DNA from: an uncultured Clostridia bacterium
GTDB taxonomy: Bacteria > Bacillota > Clostridia > Christensenellales > UBA1242
Length of the DNA: 25,365 nucleotides
Direction of reading: 5' to 3'
Assembly: GCA_944349915.1 (NCBI GenBank)
Contig: CALVNU010000006.1
Location: forward strand, 1 to 25,365
Part shown: positions 15,284 through 23,026 of the stretch, piece by piece
Numbering within the stretch: position 1 is the stretch's first letter
Layout: each line of letters begins with the position of its first letter
Program-made: the position numbers and the translations under genes
The notes under the pieces: model-generated
Told to the model about the DNA's origin: nothing
Database searches by the model: none
The model's input: the letters and a program-made list of their open reading frames with translations, nothing else

Positions 15284-16396
15284 ATGAAAAACAAATTTCA
15301 TCAACACATTGACAATTTAAAAAGTGATATCAAAAATATAGAGGCAATAATAAATCCTCCTTTATATAGGCCTTTTTCAACCTCGCAAATCAAAAAAATC
15401 AACAAGCACAAAAACGATGATGAAATAAAACCTAAAAAATACAAACCACCTATACGCAAGCCAAAGGGTTACAAGTTGCTCAAAGCCACAACCGCAGTTG
15501 TCTTATTTTTTGCTGTATATTTAACTGGCGTTGAAATACATTTGATGCTTACAAATCAAGCGCAAACAATTGTTGATGATTTTAATGACCAAAACACAAT
15601 AAAAGATGAGAATGGCAACCAAATTGAAACGGATGAAAATGGACAAATAAACCCATACCCTGTAACCATTGAACAACAACAGGCAATAATCAACAAAGTC
15701 AAAAATCAACTTGCACAAGACGCAAAAAACTTTGGTATAACAGACGCAATATCAAGCATAGATTCAATTGATTTTGTAACAATCAATGAAAAAGAAGTGG
15801 CTGAAACTTTTTCAAATTATCTATATTCTATCAAATTTACCACTGCAACCAACACGCAATATGAGGCGGAATTTTGGGCCGACTCTATGTTTCAACTTTC
15901 ACAAGAAGACCAGTCTCTTGTGGATAAACTTAACGAATTTCTCGACTATCTTCTAGACCCAGACAAATGTGCACTTTACAACATTTCAACCATGAGCAAC
16001 GAAGAACAACAAATTCAAAATATTTTAAACAGCAAAGGCAATCAAGCGGATTATGTTGGTCAAGCGATTTGGGCAATGGCAAATTCTGGAGATATCATTT
16101 ACAAGATACCAGTATACTTAAGTGATGGAACTGTTGATGTTTGGACGGCCGATATTGCAAATTCGTTAAAAATAGACAGCCTTGGAATAACACCAGAAGA
16201 GGCACTTATAGGACAATTTACAAATGGTGAAATTTATTTTGAAAAAACAGCACAATCACAAAACAGCGTTCAAGAAATAGAAGATATATGCAACGAATTT
16301 CAAACTAACATATCAAATGAAACAACAAAAATTGCAAACAAAGCAACAAAAATTGCACCGCCTGCACTACTGCAAGATGAAGAAAGGCAAAAATAA
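15284..16396 (+). CDS. Unknown single-pass membrane protein with large extracytoplasmic domain
   Basis: I do not recognise this 370-aa protein. Residues 1-64 are a basic, Lys/Pro-rich cytoplasmic segment; residues about 65-89 are one hydrophobic membrane span (LKATTAVVLFFAVYLTGVEI); the remaining 280 residues are hydrophilic, rich in Asn, Gln, Asp and Glu, and by the positive-inside rule would be outside the cell. No catalytic motif is visible. The start at 15284 is the first ATG after the promoter; the mRNA would have almost no leader and no Shine-Dalgarno sequence, unlike every other gene here. It is transcribed alone, between the flavoenzyme terminator and the shared terminator at 16425-16454. 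An N-terminal anchor plus extracytoplasmic domain also fits a signalling or cell-envelope assembly protein, but nothing in the sequence decides this. Confidence 0.75.
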   Translation: MKNKFHQHIDNLKSDIKNIEAIINPPLYRPFSTSQIKKINKHKNDDEIKPKKYKPPIRKPKGYKLLKATTAVVLFFAVYLTGVEIHLMLTNQAQTIVDDFNDQNTIKDENGNQIETDENGQINPYPVTIEQQQAIINKVKNQLAQDAKNFGITDAISSIDSIDFVTINEKEVAETFSNYLYSIKFTTATNTQYEAEFWADSMFQLSQEDQSLVDKLNEFLDYLLDPDKCALYNISTMSNEEQQIQNILNSKGNQADYVGQAIWAMANSGDIIYKIPVYLSDGTVDVWTADIANSLKIDSLGITPEEALIGQFTNGEIYFEKTAQSQNSVQEIEDICNEFQTNISNETTKIANKATKIAPPALLQDEERQK

Positions 16397-16424
16397 TAAA
16401 ATAGGCCACCAGTGCACAAAAAAA

Positions 16425-16454
16425 GAGCAGAATTTTTTCTGCTCAATTTTTTTT
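16425..16454. terminator. Bidirectional terminator between membrane-protein and LRR genes
   Basis: An 8-bp perfect stem GAGCAGAA/TTCTGCTC (16425-16432, 16437-16444) with a TTTT loop. On the + strand AA plus eight T follow; on the - strand seven T follow (16424 to 16418). It lies 28 bases past the + gene stop and 17 bases past the - gene stop, so it serves both. Confidence 0.9.
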
Positions 16455-16461
16455 GCTCTTG

Positions 16462-17388
16462 TTATTCCTTCCCCTCGCCATCGTCTTTATTTTTATTGCC
16501 AACCAATTCATAGAACTGCATAGCACTCATGCTTTCTCCCATATAGTTGACTACCAAATTTTCATCGCAACACGCGAAAACTTCGCCTTCAATTTCTGTT
16601 ACTCTGGCTGGAATGTTTATTTCTTTTAAACTTCTGCAACCATAAAAAGCGCCAAATCTAATTTTTGTTACGCTGATTGGAATATTAATGCTTGTTAAAC
16701 TTGCACAACCACCAAATGACCATGGTGCAATTTCTGTTACGCCTTCTGGAATGTTAATATTTGCCAAACTTGTACAACCATAAAAAGCACCATATCCAAT
16801 TTTTGTTACACCATCTGGAATGTTAATGCTTGTCAAACTTGTACAAGATTCAAAGGCAAAAGTTCCTATTTCTGTTACACTTTCTGGAATTTTTACTTCT
16901 TCTTTCCATTTTGGGCAGAAAATAAGTTCTGTCATATCTTTGCTGTACACAACATCATCCACAACACAATATGCAGAATTGTCTTCATCTATCTCTATTT
17001 TTAGATTTGAGCAATGTCTAAAAACTGAAGCAAAATCAATATCCGTTGCATTTGCTGGAATGGTAATTTGTTTTAAATTACAACTACTAAAGGCGCACTC
17101 CCCAATTTCTGTTACACTATCTGGAATGTTAATATTTGCCAAACTTGTGCAACCATAAAAAGCCCATGAACCAATTTTTGTTACGGTTTTTGGCATATTA
17201 ACGCTTGTTAAATTTGTGCAATCAATAAAAGCACCTTTTTCTATTTTTGTTACGCCGTCTGGAACTGTAACTTCTCCCGCTTTATCTTTAGGACATGAAA
17301 TAAAGGCAAGACCATTCGAAGTGTTTTTTAAATCAAATCCATCTTTAAGAGAACGCTTTTTTTTTCCCCCACGACTGTTTTCTATCAT
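16462..17388 (-). CDS. BspA-type leucine-rich repeat (LRR_5) protein without signal peptide
   Basis: A 308-aa protein made almost entirely of BspA-type LRR units of the form F-x-x-C-x-x-L-x-x-I-N-I-P-x-x-V-T-x-I. About four units (residues 36-125) and five units (158-275) flank an island (residues 132-160, EIDEDNSAYCVVDDVVYSKD) of the kind often seen between LRR blocks in BspA-like proteins. BspA-type LRRs are commonly extracellular binding surfaces, yet this protein starts with a basic, polar segment (MIENSRGGKKKRS) and shows no signal peptide or anchor, so it is either cytoplasmic or exported another way. The start at 17388 is set by CCTCCTT on the + strand (AAGGAGG, 17397-17403) eight bases upstream. 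Codons 7-11 contain G5 followed by A9 (17370-17357), a possible slippage site. Two units are nearly identical at DNA level. Confidence 0.88.
   Translation of the reverse strand: MIENSRGGKKKRSLKDGFDLKNTSNGLAFISCPKDKAGEVTVPDGVTKIEKGAFIDCTNLTSVNMPKTVTKIGSWAFYGCTSLANINIPDSVTEIGECAFSSCNLKQITIPANATDIDFASVFRHCSNLKIEIDEDNSAYCVVDDVVYSKDMTELIFCPKWKEEVKIPESVTEIGTFAFESCTSLTSINIPDGVTKIGYGAFYGCTSLANINIPEGVTEIAPWSFGGCASLTSINIPISVTKIRFGAFYGCRSLKEINIPARVTEIEGEVFACCDENLVVNYMGESMSAMQFYELVGNKNKDDGEGKE
16745..16788 (-). repeat. Near-identical LRR DNA unit, copy B
   Basis: This 44-base stretch matches 17120-17163 with one difference (A versus G at the centre of TTGTRCAAC). Both encode the LRR core ...FYGCTSLANINIP. 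Other units of the same gene are much more diverged, which points to recent duplication or gene conversion. Confidence 0.85.
17120..17163 (-). repeat. Near-identical LRR DNA unit, copy A
   Basis: Partner of 16745-16788, 375 bases away in the same orientation and same frame (375 is a multiple of 3). Recombination between the copies would delete or duplicate 125 codons without a frameshift. Confidence 0.85.
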
Positions 17389-17418
17389 AATCTTATCCTC
17401 CTTCTTTATGATGGTTTT

Positions 17419-17447
17419 ATTATATATCAAAATTAGATAAATTTCAA
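17419..17447 (-). promoter_or_regulatory. Promoter of the LRR gene
   Basis: On the - strand TATAAT (17419-17424) and TTGAAA (17442-17447) with a 17-bp spacer; five of six -35 bases and all -10 bases match the sigma-A consensus. It lies 30 bases upstream of the ATG. Confidence 0.75.
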
Positions 17448-17601
17448 TAGGTTGTTACAAATTAGTTGAAAAATGTCAAGTTTGTGCTTTATTTCATCAT
17501 TTTTGCAATAAAATTTATAAATTGCGCTTTAACAGATATCGTTCAAACCAAAAACTCAACAAAAATTTTTATTAATTAATAACTTCACATATAATGTTGC
17601 T

Positions 17602-17690
17602 AAAATTAAAACCAACATGTTGTTCTCCAGCAAACTTATCAAAACAAACAAAAAAGAGCAGGTTTATGGTTGCTATTCTGCCCTTTTTAT
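17602..17690 (+). ncRNA. Candidate small RNA (about 90 nt)
   Basis: A + strand TATAAT at 17590-17595 would start a transcript near 17602, and the stem-loop at 17651-17688 followed by T-rich sequence could end it. The -35 region (around 17567-17572, TTTTAT) is weak and overlaps the 14-bp palindrome. The region is not covered by any supported gene. This is a prediction from signals alone; the hairpin may only be the MBG terminator on the other strand. Confidence 0.25.
17651..17688. terminator. Terminator downstream of the MBG gene
   Basis: Arms AAAAAGAGCAG (17651-17661) and CTGCCCTTTTT (17678-17688) form an 11-bp stem with one A-C mismatch and a 16-nt loop. On the - strand it is followed by TTTTTTGTTTGTTTT. 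It lies about 120 bases past the MBG stop at 17809. Confidence 0.75.
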
Positions 17691-17808
17691 TGTTATCTTT
17701 TTAGATTTTTATTTTTGCTATTCTTGATAAACCTTTGAATATATTTACATTTTTAATCTATTTTTTGATTAATTTTTGATATTTTGAAATTTTTGGCCTG
17801 TTTTTAGG

Positions 17809-20800
17809 TTAACCTTTCATCTTTTTGGTTTTTTGTTTGTTTTTTATTATATATATTGAATAGCCAATCAAGAACAATCCCAGCACGCCCAAACATACAT
17901 AGCAAACAATATCAATCCATGCATCATTGTCGGTCAACAAAACAAATTCGCCAAGTTCGTCAATATTTATAGTGATAACTCCGTTTTCATTTTGACTGTT
18001 AACAAGCACATATGAGCCGTTTTGCGTTTTGTGATAAACATATATGTTGTTGCGGTCGGCAAAATTTGGGTCAACTTTTATATTTATAGTTATTGTGCTT
18101 TGAGGGTCAACATTTTCGCCATTATTTTCCAGCCAAATATTAAAGGCAGAAATAACTTGATATTTGTTTAGCCCCATCTCTTCGCGAGAGATTGAGAATG
18201 TGTTAAAGTTTAGTGCTGTGCCTTGATAAAGCACGGCAGTGTCAAGCGCTTCAACAACCACAATGCTTTCCTGGTCGCTCACAGCACGATTTGCAATTGA
18301 ACCTGTAACATCTGTTGGCAAAATCAAATTATAATTATCCGCCTTTTCGCCAACAAGTTGTATATCAAAGAAAGTTACCTTCCAGTTATTGCCAACCTCT
18401 GCACTTTCAAATCTTGCGCAGTTGTTTTTGTCATAAGAAAGCGAAACATCTTTGTCGACCAAACCTGTAACAACTGGCGTTTTGATAATTGCCGTGCTTG
18501 ATCCGTCATAGACCTTGTCATAAACAGAGGCTAGCATATAGACATCTTTGCGTTGAATAAGCAGATAGGCTTCATTGATTGAAATTGAATAGTTGATATT
18601 TGAAAGCCCTGACAAAATTTTGTAAACTCCTGCGTTTTCTCCGCTCTCACGCGTGAGAGAGCCATACAAAATGTCGTTGTTGATAAGTTCTCCTTCAACA
18701 ATTTTGTAAGTGAATGCTGGGTCCATTTGGCCATAAACCTTTGTATAGTTTTCGGTTTCGACAACAAGCCTTATTGGATTGATTGTAAACTTACCCTTTG
18801 TAAAGACGATTGTATAATTTCTTCCCAAAGTCAAACTGCCTCTTATATCATAATTGCCTGCATTTTCTCCAGCAACACGATAGATATTTCCTTGCAGGCT
18901 ATCACCTTCCAAAATTTCTCCGCTGGTGATAGTGTAGCCAAGTTCTGGGTCTTGCTCGCCGTAAGTTTTGCTTGCGTCTTCCGCCTTAATCTCTATCACG
19001 CGTGGCATGACTTCAAAATAATAAGTCTTAAAATTTATCTGGTAGTTGCTGTTGGTTAGCGTGCTATAAATTCTGTATGCGCCAACATCTTCATACAAAT
19101 ATGGGTCGTTGTCTGTGGTTGGCTTTTCACGATATATTTCACCTTCAAGTTTATCCCCTTCAACAAGAGAACCGATGATAATATAATCTATTTCTGGCTC
19201 GGCATCCCCATAATATTTTGAAAGCGTTTGTGGCACAATTTCTATCACCCGCTTTTCTATGGTGAATGTGTTTGAAACAAAACTCAAGCTATAGTTTGCG
19301 CTAATAGAAAGAGAACCTTGCAAAATTTGATATTGTCCAAGTTCTTCACCAGCATCGCGAGTCAACGCACCAACAAAATCATCATTAAATTTCAACTGCC
19401 CAGATGTGATTTGATATGCAAATGACGGGTCGGCATTTCCATATTGTTTTGAGGAGGCGATAGCAGTAACCTCCAAGTCTTGTTTTACAATTTCCAAACT
19501 TCCAGCCACAAAAGAAACAAGATAGTTTTCTCCTAAATTGTATGTGCCTTGTGTGATTTGGTAAATTCCCACATCTTCTCCATTTTCACGAATCATTTCA
19601 CCTTGAATAATGTTTAACAATATGTCGTTGTTTTTAAGAAGTCCGTCAACAATAATCGCATCAAAATATGGGTCTTCATCGCCATAAATTTTCACCTTTG
19701 ATTCTGCTCGTAAAGTGATTGGGCTTGGCGTGATGTTTAACATTCCTGGCACAAAAGAAATTTCATACCTTGGGTCATTAAGAGTTTCAAGCACCATTTC
19801 ATATTCGCCAACATTTTCTCCGTACTGGCGTCTAATTGACAGAGTAACAGGTTCATTTTCCACAGTATTTTTTGCTGTATATGTAAATTCTGGGTCCTGC
19901 TCTCCATAAACTTTTGTAGCATCATCGGCAACAACTGTGATAGGTCGCTTGTTTATTGCAAAATATTGATTTGTAAAAATTATGCTATAGTTGGCATTTT
20001 CTCCTTCCACTTTAAAGGTGTAATATCCAACACTTTCGCCCTCTGTTCTTGAAATCGCAGAAAGCAAATCTTGTTTTTCATCTTCAAATTGAAGTTGATT
20101 ATCGCCCGTTAAAGTAAAAGTAAATTCTGGGTCAATTTCTCCAAACACCTTTGACAAATTGTCAACAGAAATTTCAATTTGGCGTGGCGTGATTGTAAAA
20201 AGCGCGCCTTGTGCAAGTTTTATATCATAATTTGGATTGTTTTGGTTGTTTAAATCATCTAAATAATAGGTGTATTCACCTGCACTTTCGCCAAGATTGC
20301 GCTTTGGCTGTCCAACAAGGCTTTCTCCTTCAAGAAGTCCGTCTACAGCAAAGGTAATCTCTGGGTCTATATCGCCATAAACTTTGCTCAAGTTGTCAAC
20401 CATAACCGTTAGTGATTTTCTTGAAATTGTTATTTGCGTGTTGTTATAAACATATTCAAAATTATAGTTTGAAAGTTGTTCGCCATCAATAGTCGCATCT
20501 AAAACTTCAACTCTTTGTATTCCCGCGTTCGCGGATAAGGTTTGCGCATTCATGTTCAAAACAAATTGGCTTTCTGGCAATGCATTTGCAAAATTTGCTT
20601 TGTATCCCACACCGACAGTGCCGTCATAAACTTTGTTTTCAAACGAAATTTGAACAATAATGTCGCGTTTTTCAATTTTAAAATTTCCAGATGTAAAAAC
20701 AATGTTATAGTTTGTATTGCCAAGCGAGCCTTGCGTGATAAGATAATCACCTATTTCTTCCCCCTCTTGACGCTCTAGCGAACCTGTAAGTTTGTCATCA

Positions 20801-23004
20801 CCAACAAGCCCTTCAATTAAATATGTCAAAGTTGGGTCTTGGTCGCCATATTGTTTTGTGAAGTCATTAGCATAAACATACAAATCTTTTGGAGTAATTT
20901 CACATTGTCCGCTTTGAAAAGTGATTTCATAATTTGAATTTGATAAAGTTCCCAGTCTTATTGTATGCTTGCCGACAGTGGTCTCATCAATCACAAAACT
21001 TCCGCTAAAACTGTCGCCTTCAAATAGTGGCTCGCTTAAAGTGTAAGAAAACTTGATTTCACTGCCATAGACAACAGTCATATTATTTGCTGTTACAGTT
21101 ATAGGCTTTGGATTAATTCTGCCAGTCAAGGTTTGCTGGTATTGTGGCAAAGAATATTTATCTTTATCTTTGCCTGTCAATGTTACTGAGTTTATTGTAA
21201 CAGTTTTTGATAAACCTGCATTTGCATTGTCATAATTTGCAGAAATATCGACCGACACATCTTCGTTGTTATAAATATTGTCTAAAGTGCAAACAATGTT
21301 TGCTGTTGTCGTTTTGTCATAGACTTTGTCTGCCACATCGAAATCTGTAAATTTGAGCATGCGTTTGGTTATACTAAAAACAAACTCTCCACTAGCCAAA
21401 GAGATATTGTAGTTTGAGTTTGAAAGAGTGCCCAAACTAATAGAATACTGCCCTATTTGTTCACCACTTTCACGAACAAGCGCTCCACTCAAACTGTCGC
21501 CGTCAATAAGTCCACTTGCGCTGTAGGTTAATTGTGGGTCGAGGTCACCATATTGCTTTGAAAGATTGTTTGGCGTGATAATCAAATCTCTAGGCAAAAT
21601 ATCTGCGTAACTCTGGGGCACAAGACGGCTTTTTAGTCTATAAAATTCTGCATCACGACCTGCAAGTTCAATCTGGTCCATGTTGTCAACAGTGATTGCT
21701 CTTTGAGTGCCTGCAGATGCAACAGAAAAACGAATATCTGCACCTGTGAAGTAAACTTCATGCCCTTCTTCAACACCATCAAAGTTGTAAATTATATCGT
21801 CTTGATTTATGTTGGTTGTGCCGTCATACACTTTGCTGCTTACGCCAACCGATAAGATTGATATTTCTTTGACGAATTTTGCATAAATTGTGTCTCCAGC
21901 CTTAACAAGATAAGTAAAACGCGTGCTTGTTGACTGCAAAGAATCATTTATATACCAACCTAGAAAAACAAAATCTTCTTTGTTTGTAAAACTTAAAAAT
22001 ATTCTTCTGCCCGCTGTATAAACACCTTCTCCAATAAATGTTGGGCCATCTTGGAAATCGGATAGAATTTTGACTTCAACCTGGCTATCGCTTACAGTAA
22101 ATGTAACACTTTGACTTTCTATATATGCGTTGTTATAAGAAGTGGCTCTGGTTTTTGCTTTTACAACAATTTGAGCGCCATCTGGTGCATCGGAATTTAT
22201 GTATAAATAATTTCCAATCACTTCTGCATACTCCATGCCCTGCGTGATTTCATAAACTATTGCATGGTTGACTTTTGAATAATTCAAGAAATTTCCGCTT
22301 ACATTGTTTGTTTCCAAAATTTGATTTGTTGCATTAAGTTTAACTGTGCCACCTGCAGAAACAATACTGTCTTCATTTGAAAATTCAATTTCGCTTATTT
22401 GAGTGTAAAGTTTTATTGTTGGCTGGTAAAGCACAAAGTTGCTATAATTGCCAAGCGAGGTTTGCATAACCGTGTTAAATTCAAACTTTATTTCATTTGA
22501 AGATGGGTCGAGTTTTAAAAGTTCTGTTTGGTATGTTGTCAACTCTCTTTCACTATTTGTTTTGACCGACACGGAATTGCCTGCTTGAGAAAGTTTTATC
22601 TCTAAATTTGAAGCATTGCTATTATTGCCCGCCTTAAAACTAAATGATGCCCTAGCATAGACAACTCCCTTCTCAATCAAAGCATTGATATCTCCAGTTG
22701 TTCTTACCACTGCATAGCCAGAACTTGTTTTGTTAAATAAAAGGCCGGTATCTGAAACAATTGAGTAATAAGAGCCACCTTCATCGGAAATTGTGCTTCC
22801 AACAAGCGTGGAGTTGTTGCCATCATCTTTAAAATAATGCCCGAGTGAGTTCCCGATAGAAGCCGTTAAAACATAGGTGTTTCCTGAAACCGCTTCAATT
22901 GTGGCATCTGAAGAAAATGGAGCAAAAATTCCAGCGAAAAAGAACATGCTGGCAAAAGCAAGCAAGAATAGTGCTATTTTATATGAGAAACTTTTGATTT
23001 TCAT
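17809..23004 (-). CDS. Giant MBG/YDG-repeat surface protein with C-terminal membrane anchor
   Basis: A 1731-aa secreted protein. Residues 1-33 are a signal peptide (basic start, then a long hydrophobic run ending near FAPFSSDA). Residues about 35-310 are an unassigned beta-rich head; about 310-380 resemble an InlB B-repeat/List-Bact unit (FLGWYIN...TYLVKAGDTIYAKF). Then come four YDG-type units (K-V-Y-D-G/K-T/S) and eleven MBG (YGX-type) units of about 75-80 residues with the pattern K-x-Y-G-D/E-x-D-P...G-E-x-x-G-x-Y...N-Y-x-I-x-F. Close to the C-terminus one hydrophobic span (about 1690-1712) and a basic tail (KNKQKTKKMKG) form a membrane anchor; no LPXTG is seen. Such rods usually display or space an adhesive head; the ligand is unknown. 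The ATG at 23004 follows AAGGAGA (23013-23019) by eight bases, and the upstream gene ends 22 bases before it, so the two are one operon. Confidence 0.88.
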   Translation of the reverse strand: MKIKSFSYKIALFLLAFASMFFFAGIFAPFSSDATIEAVSGNTYVLTASIGNSLGHYFKDDGNNSTLVGSTISDEGGSYYSIVSDTGLLFNKTSSGYAVVRTTGDINALIEKGVVYARASFSFKAGNNSNASNLEIKLSQAGNSVSVKTNSERELTTYQTELLKLDPSSNEIKFEFNTVMQTSLGNYSNFVLYQPTIKLYTQISEIEFSNEDSIVSAGGTVKLNATNQILETNNVSGNFLNYSKVNHAIVYEITQGMEYAEVIGNYLYINSDAPDGAQIVVKAKTRATSYNNAYIESQSVTFTVSDSQVEVKILSDFQDGPTFIGEGVYTAGRRIFLSFTNKEDFVFLGWYINDSLQSTSTRFTYLVKAGDTIYAKFVKEISILSVGVSSKVYDGTTNINQDDIIYNFDGVEEGHEVYFTGADIRFSVASAGTQRAITVDNMDQIELAGRDAEFYRLKSRLVPQSYADILPRDLIITPNNLSKQYGDLDPQLTYSASGLIDGDSLSGALVRESGEQIGQYSISLGTLSNSNYNISLASGEFVFSITKRMLKFTDFDVADKVYDKTTTANIVCTLDNIYNNEDVSVDISANYDNANAGLSKTVTINSVTLTGKDKDKYSLPQYQQTLTGRINPKPITVTANNMTVVYGSEIKFSYTLSEPLFEGDSFSGSFVIDETTVGKHTIRLGTLSNSNYEITFQSGQCEITPKDLYVYANDFTKQYGDQDPTLTYLIEGLVGDDKLTGSLERQEGEEIGDYLITQGSLGNTNYNIVFTSGNFKIEKRDIIVQISFENKVYDGTVGVGYKANFANALPESQFVLNMNAQTLSANAGIQRVEVLDATIDGEQLSNYNFEYVYNNTQITISRKSLTVMVDNLSKVYGDIDPEITFAVDGLLEGESLVGQPKRNLGESAGEYTYYLDDLNNQNNPNYDIKLAQGALFTITPRQIEISVDNLSKVFGEIDPEFTFTLTGDNQLQFEDEKQDLLSAISRTEGESVGYYTFKVEGENANYSIIFTNQYFAINKRPITVVADDATKVYGEQDPEFTYTAKNTVENEPVTLSIRRQYGENVGEYEMVLETLNDPRYEISFVPGMLNITPSPITLRAESKVKIYGDEDPYFDAIIVDGLLKNNDILLNIIQGEMIRENGEDVGIYQITQGTYNLGENYLVSFVAGSLEIVKQDLEVTAIASSKQYGNADPSFAYQITSGQLKFNDDFVGALTRDAGEELGQYQILQGSLSISANYSLSFVSNTFTIEKRVIEIVPQTLSKYYGDAEPEIDYIIIGSLVEGDKLEGEIYREKPTTDNDPYLYEDVGAYRIYSTLTNSNYQINFKTYYFEVMPRVIEIKAEDASKTYGEQDPELGYTITSGEILEGDSLQGNIYRVAGENAGNYDIRGSLTLGRNYTIVFTKGKFTINPIRLVVETENYTKVYGQMDPAFTYKIVEGELINNDILYGSLTRESGENAGVYKILSGLSNINYSISINEAYLLIQRKDVYMLASVYDKVYDGSSTAIIKTPVVTGLVDKDVSLSYDKNNCARFESAEVGNNWKVTFFDIQLVGEKADNYNLILPTDVTGSIANRAVSDQESIVVVEALDTAVLYQGTALNFNTFSISREEMGLNKYQVISAFNIWLENNGENVDPQSTITINIKVDPNFADRNNIYVYHKTQNGSYVLVNSQNENGVITINIDELGEFVLLTDNDAWIDIVCYVCLGVLGLFLIGYSIYIIKNKQKTKKMKG
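18280..21870 (-). repeat. Array of 11 MBG and 4 YDG units inside the surface protein
   Basis: Protein-level tandem repeats with a period near 230 bases. MBG units start with the K-x-Y-G-x-x-D-P motif; YDG units carry K-V-Y-D-G. The order is YDG, MBG, YDG, MBG x2, YDG, MBG x8, YDG. The units are diverged from each other at DNA level, so the array is old and not visibly expanding. Boundaries are approximate. Confidence 0.75.
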
Positions 23005-23026
23005 GTTCTTTTTCTCCTTTTTTAAT

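Larger units (their letters stand above)
17448..17808. other. 378-bp class intergenic gap: terminator, AT-rich palindromes and possible small RNA
   Basis: No protein gene is supported here. The stretch holds a 14-bp palindrome TTATTAATTAATAA (17569-17582), a 10-bp palindrome CAACATGTTG (17613-17622), a + strand TATAAT (17590-17595), and a stem-loop at 17651-17688. The stretch 17700-17808 is T-rich 3' untranslated sequence of the MBG gene without another clear hairpin. Confidence 0.5.

Noticed and set aside
17618..17728. 36-codon ORF with a hydrophobic end, resembling a small membrane or toxin-like peptide, across the gap hairpin
   Set aside because: It has no ribosome binding site, runs straight through the stem-loop at 17651-17688, and matches no family I know; chance is more likely.
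17809..17925. LPXTG-type sorting signal at the end of the MBG protein
   Set aside because: The C-terminus has a hydrophobic span and basic tail, but no LPXTG-like motif precedes it; a plain membrane anchor fits better.
18280..21870. Regular ~230-bp periodicity that could look like a DNA satellite or CRISPR-like array
   Set aside because: The repeats are conserved as protein (MBG/YDG units) and diverged as DNA, and they lie in one long open frame.
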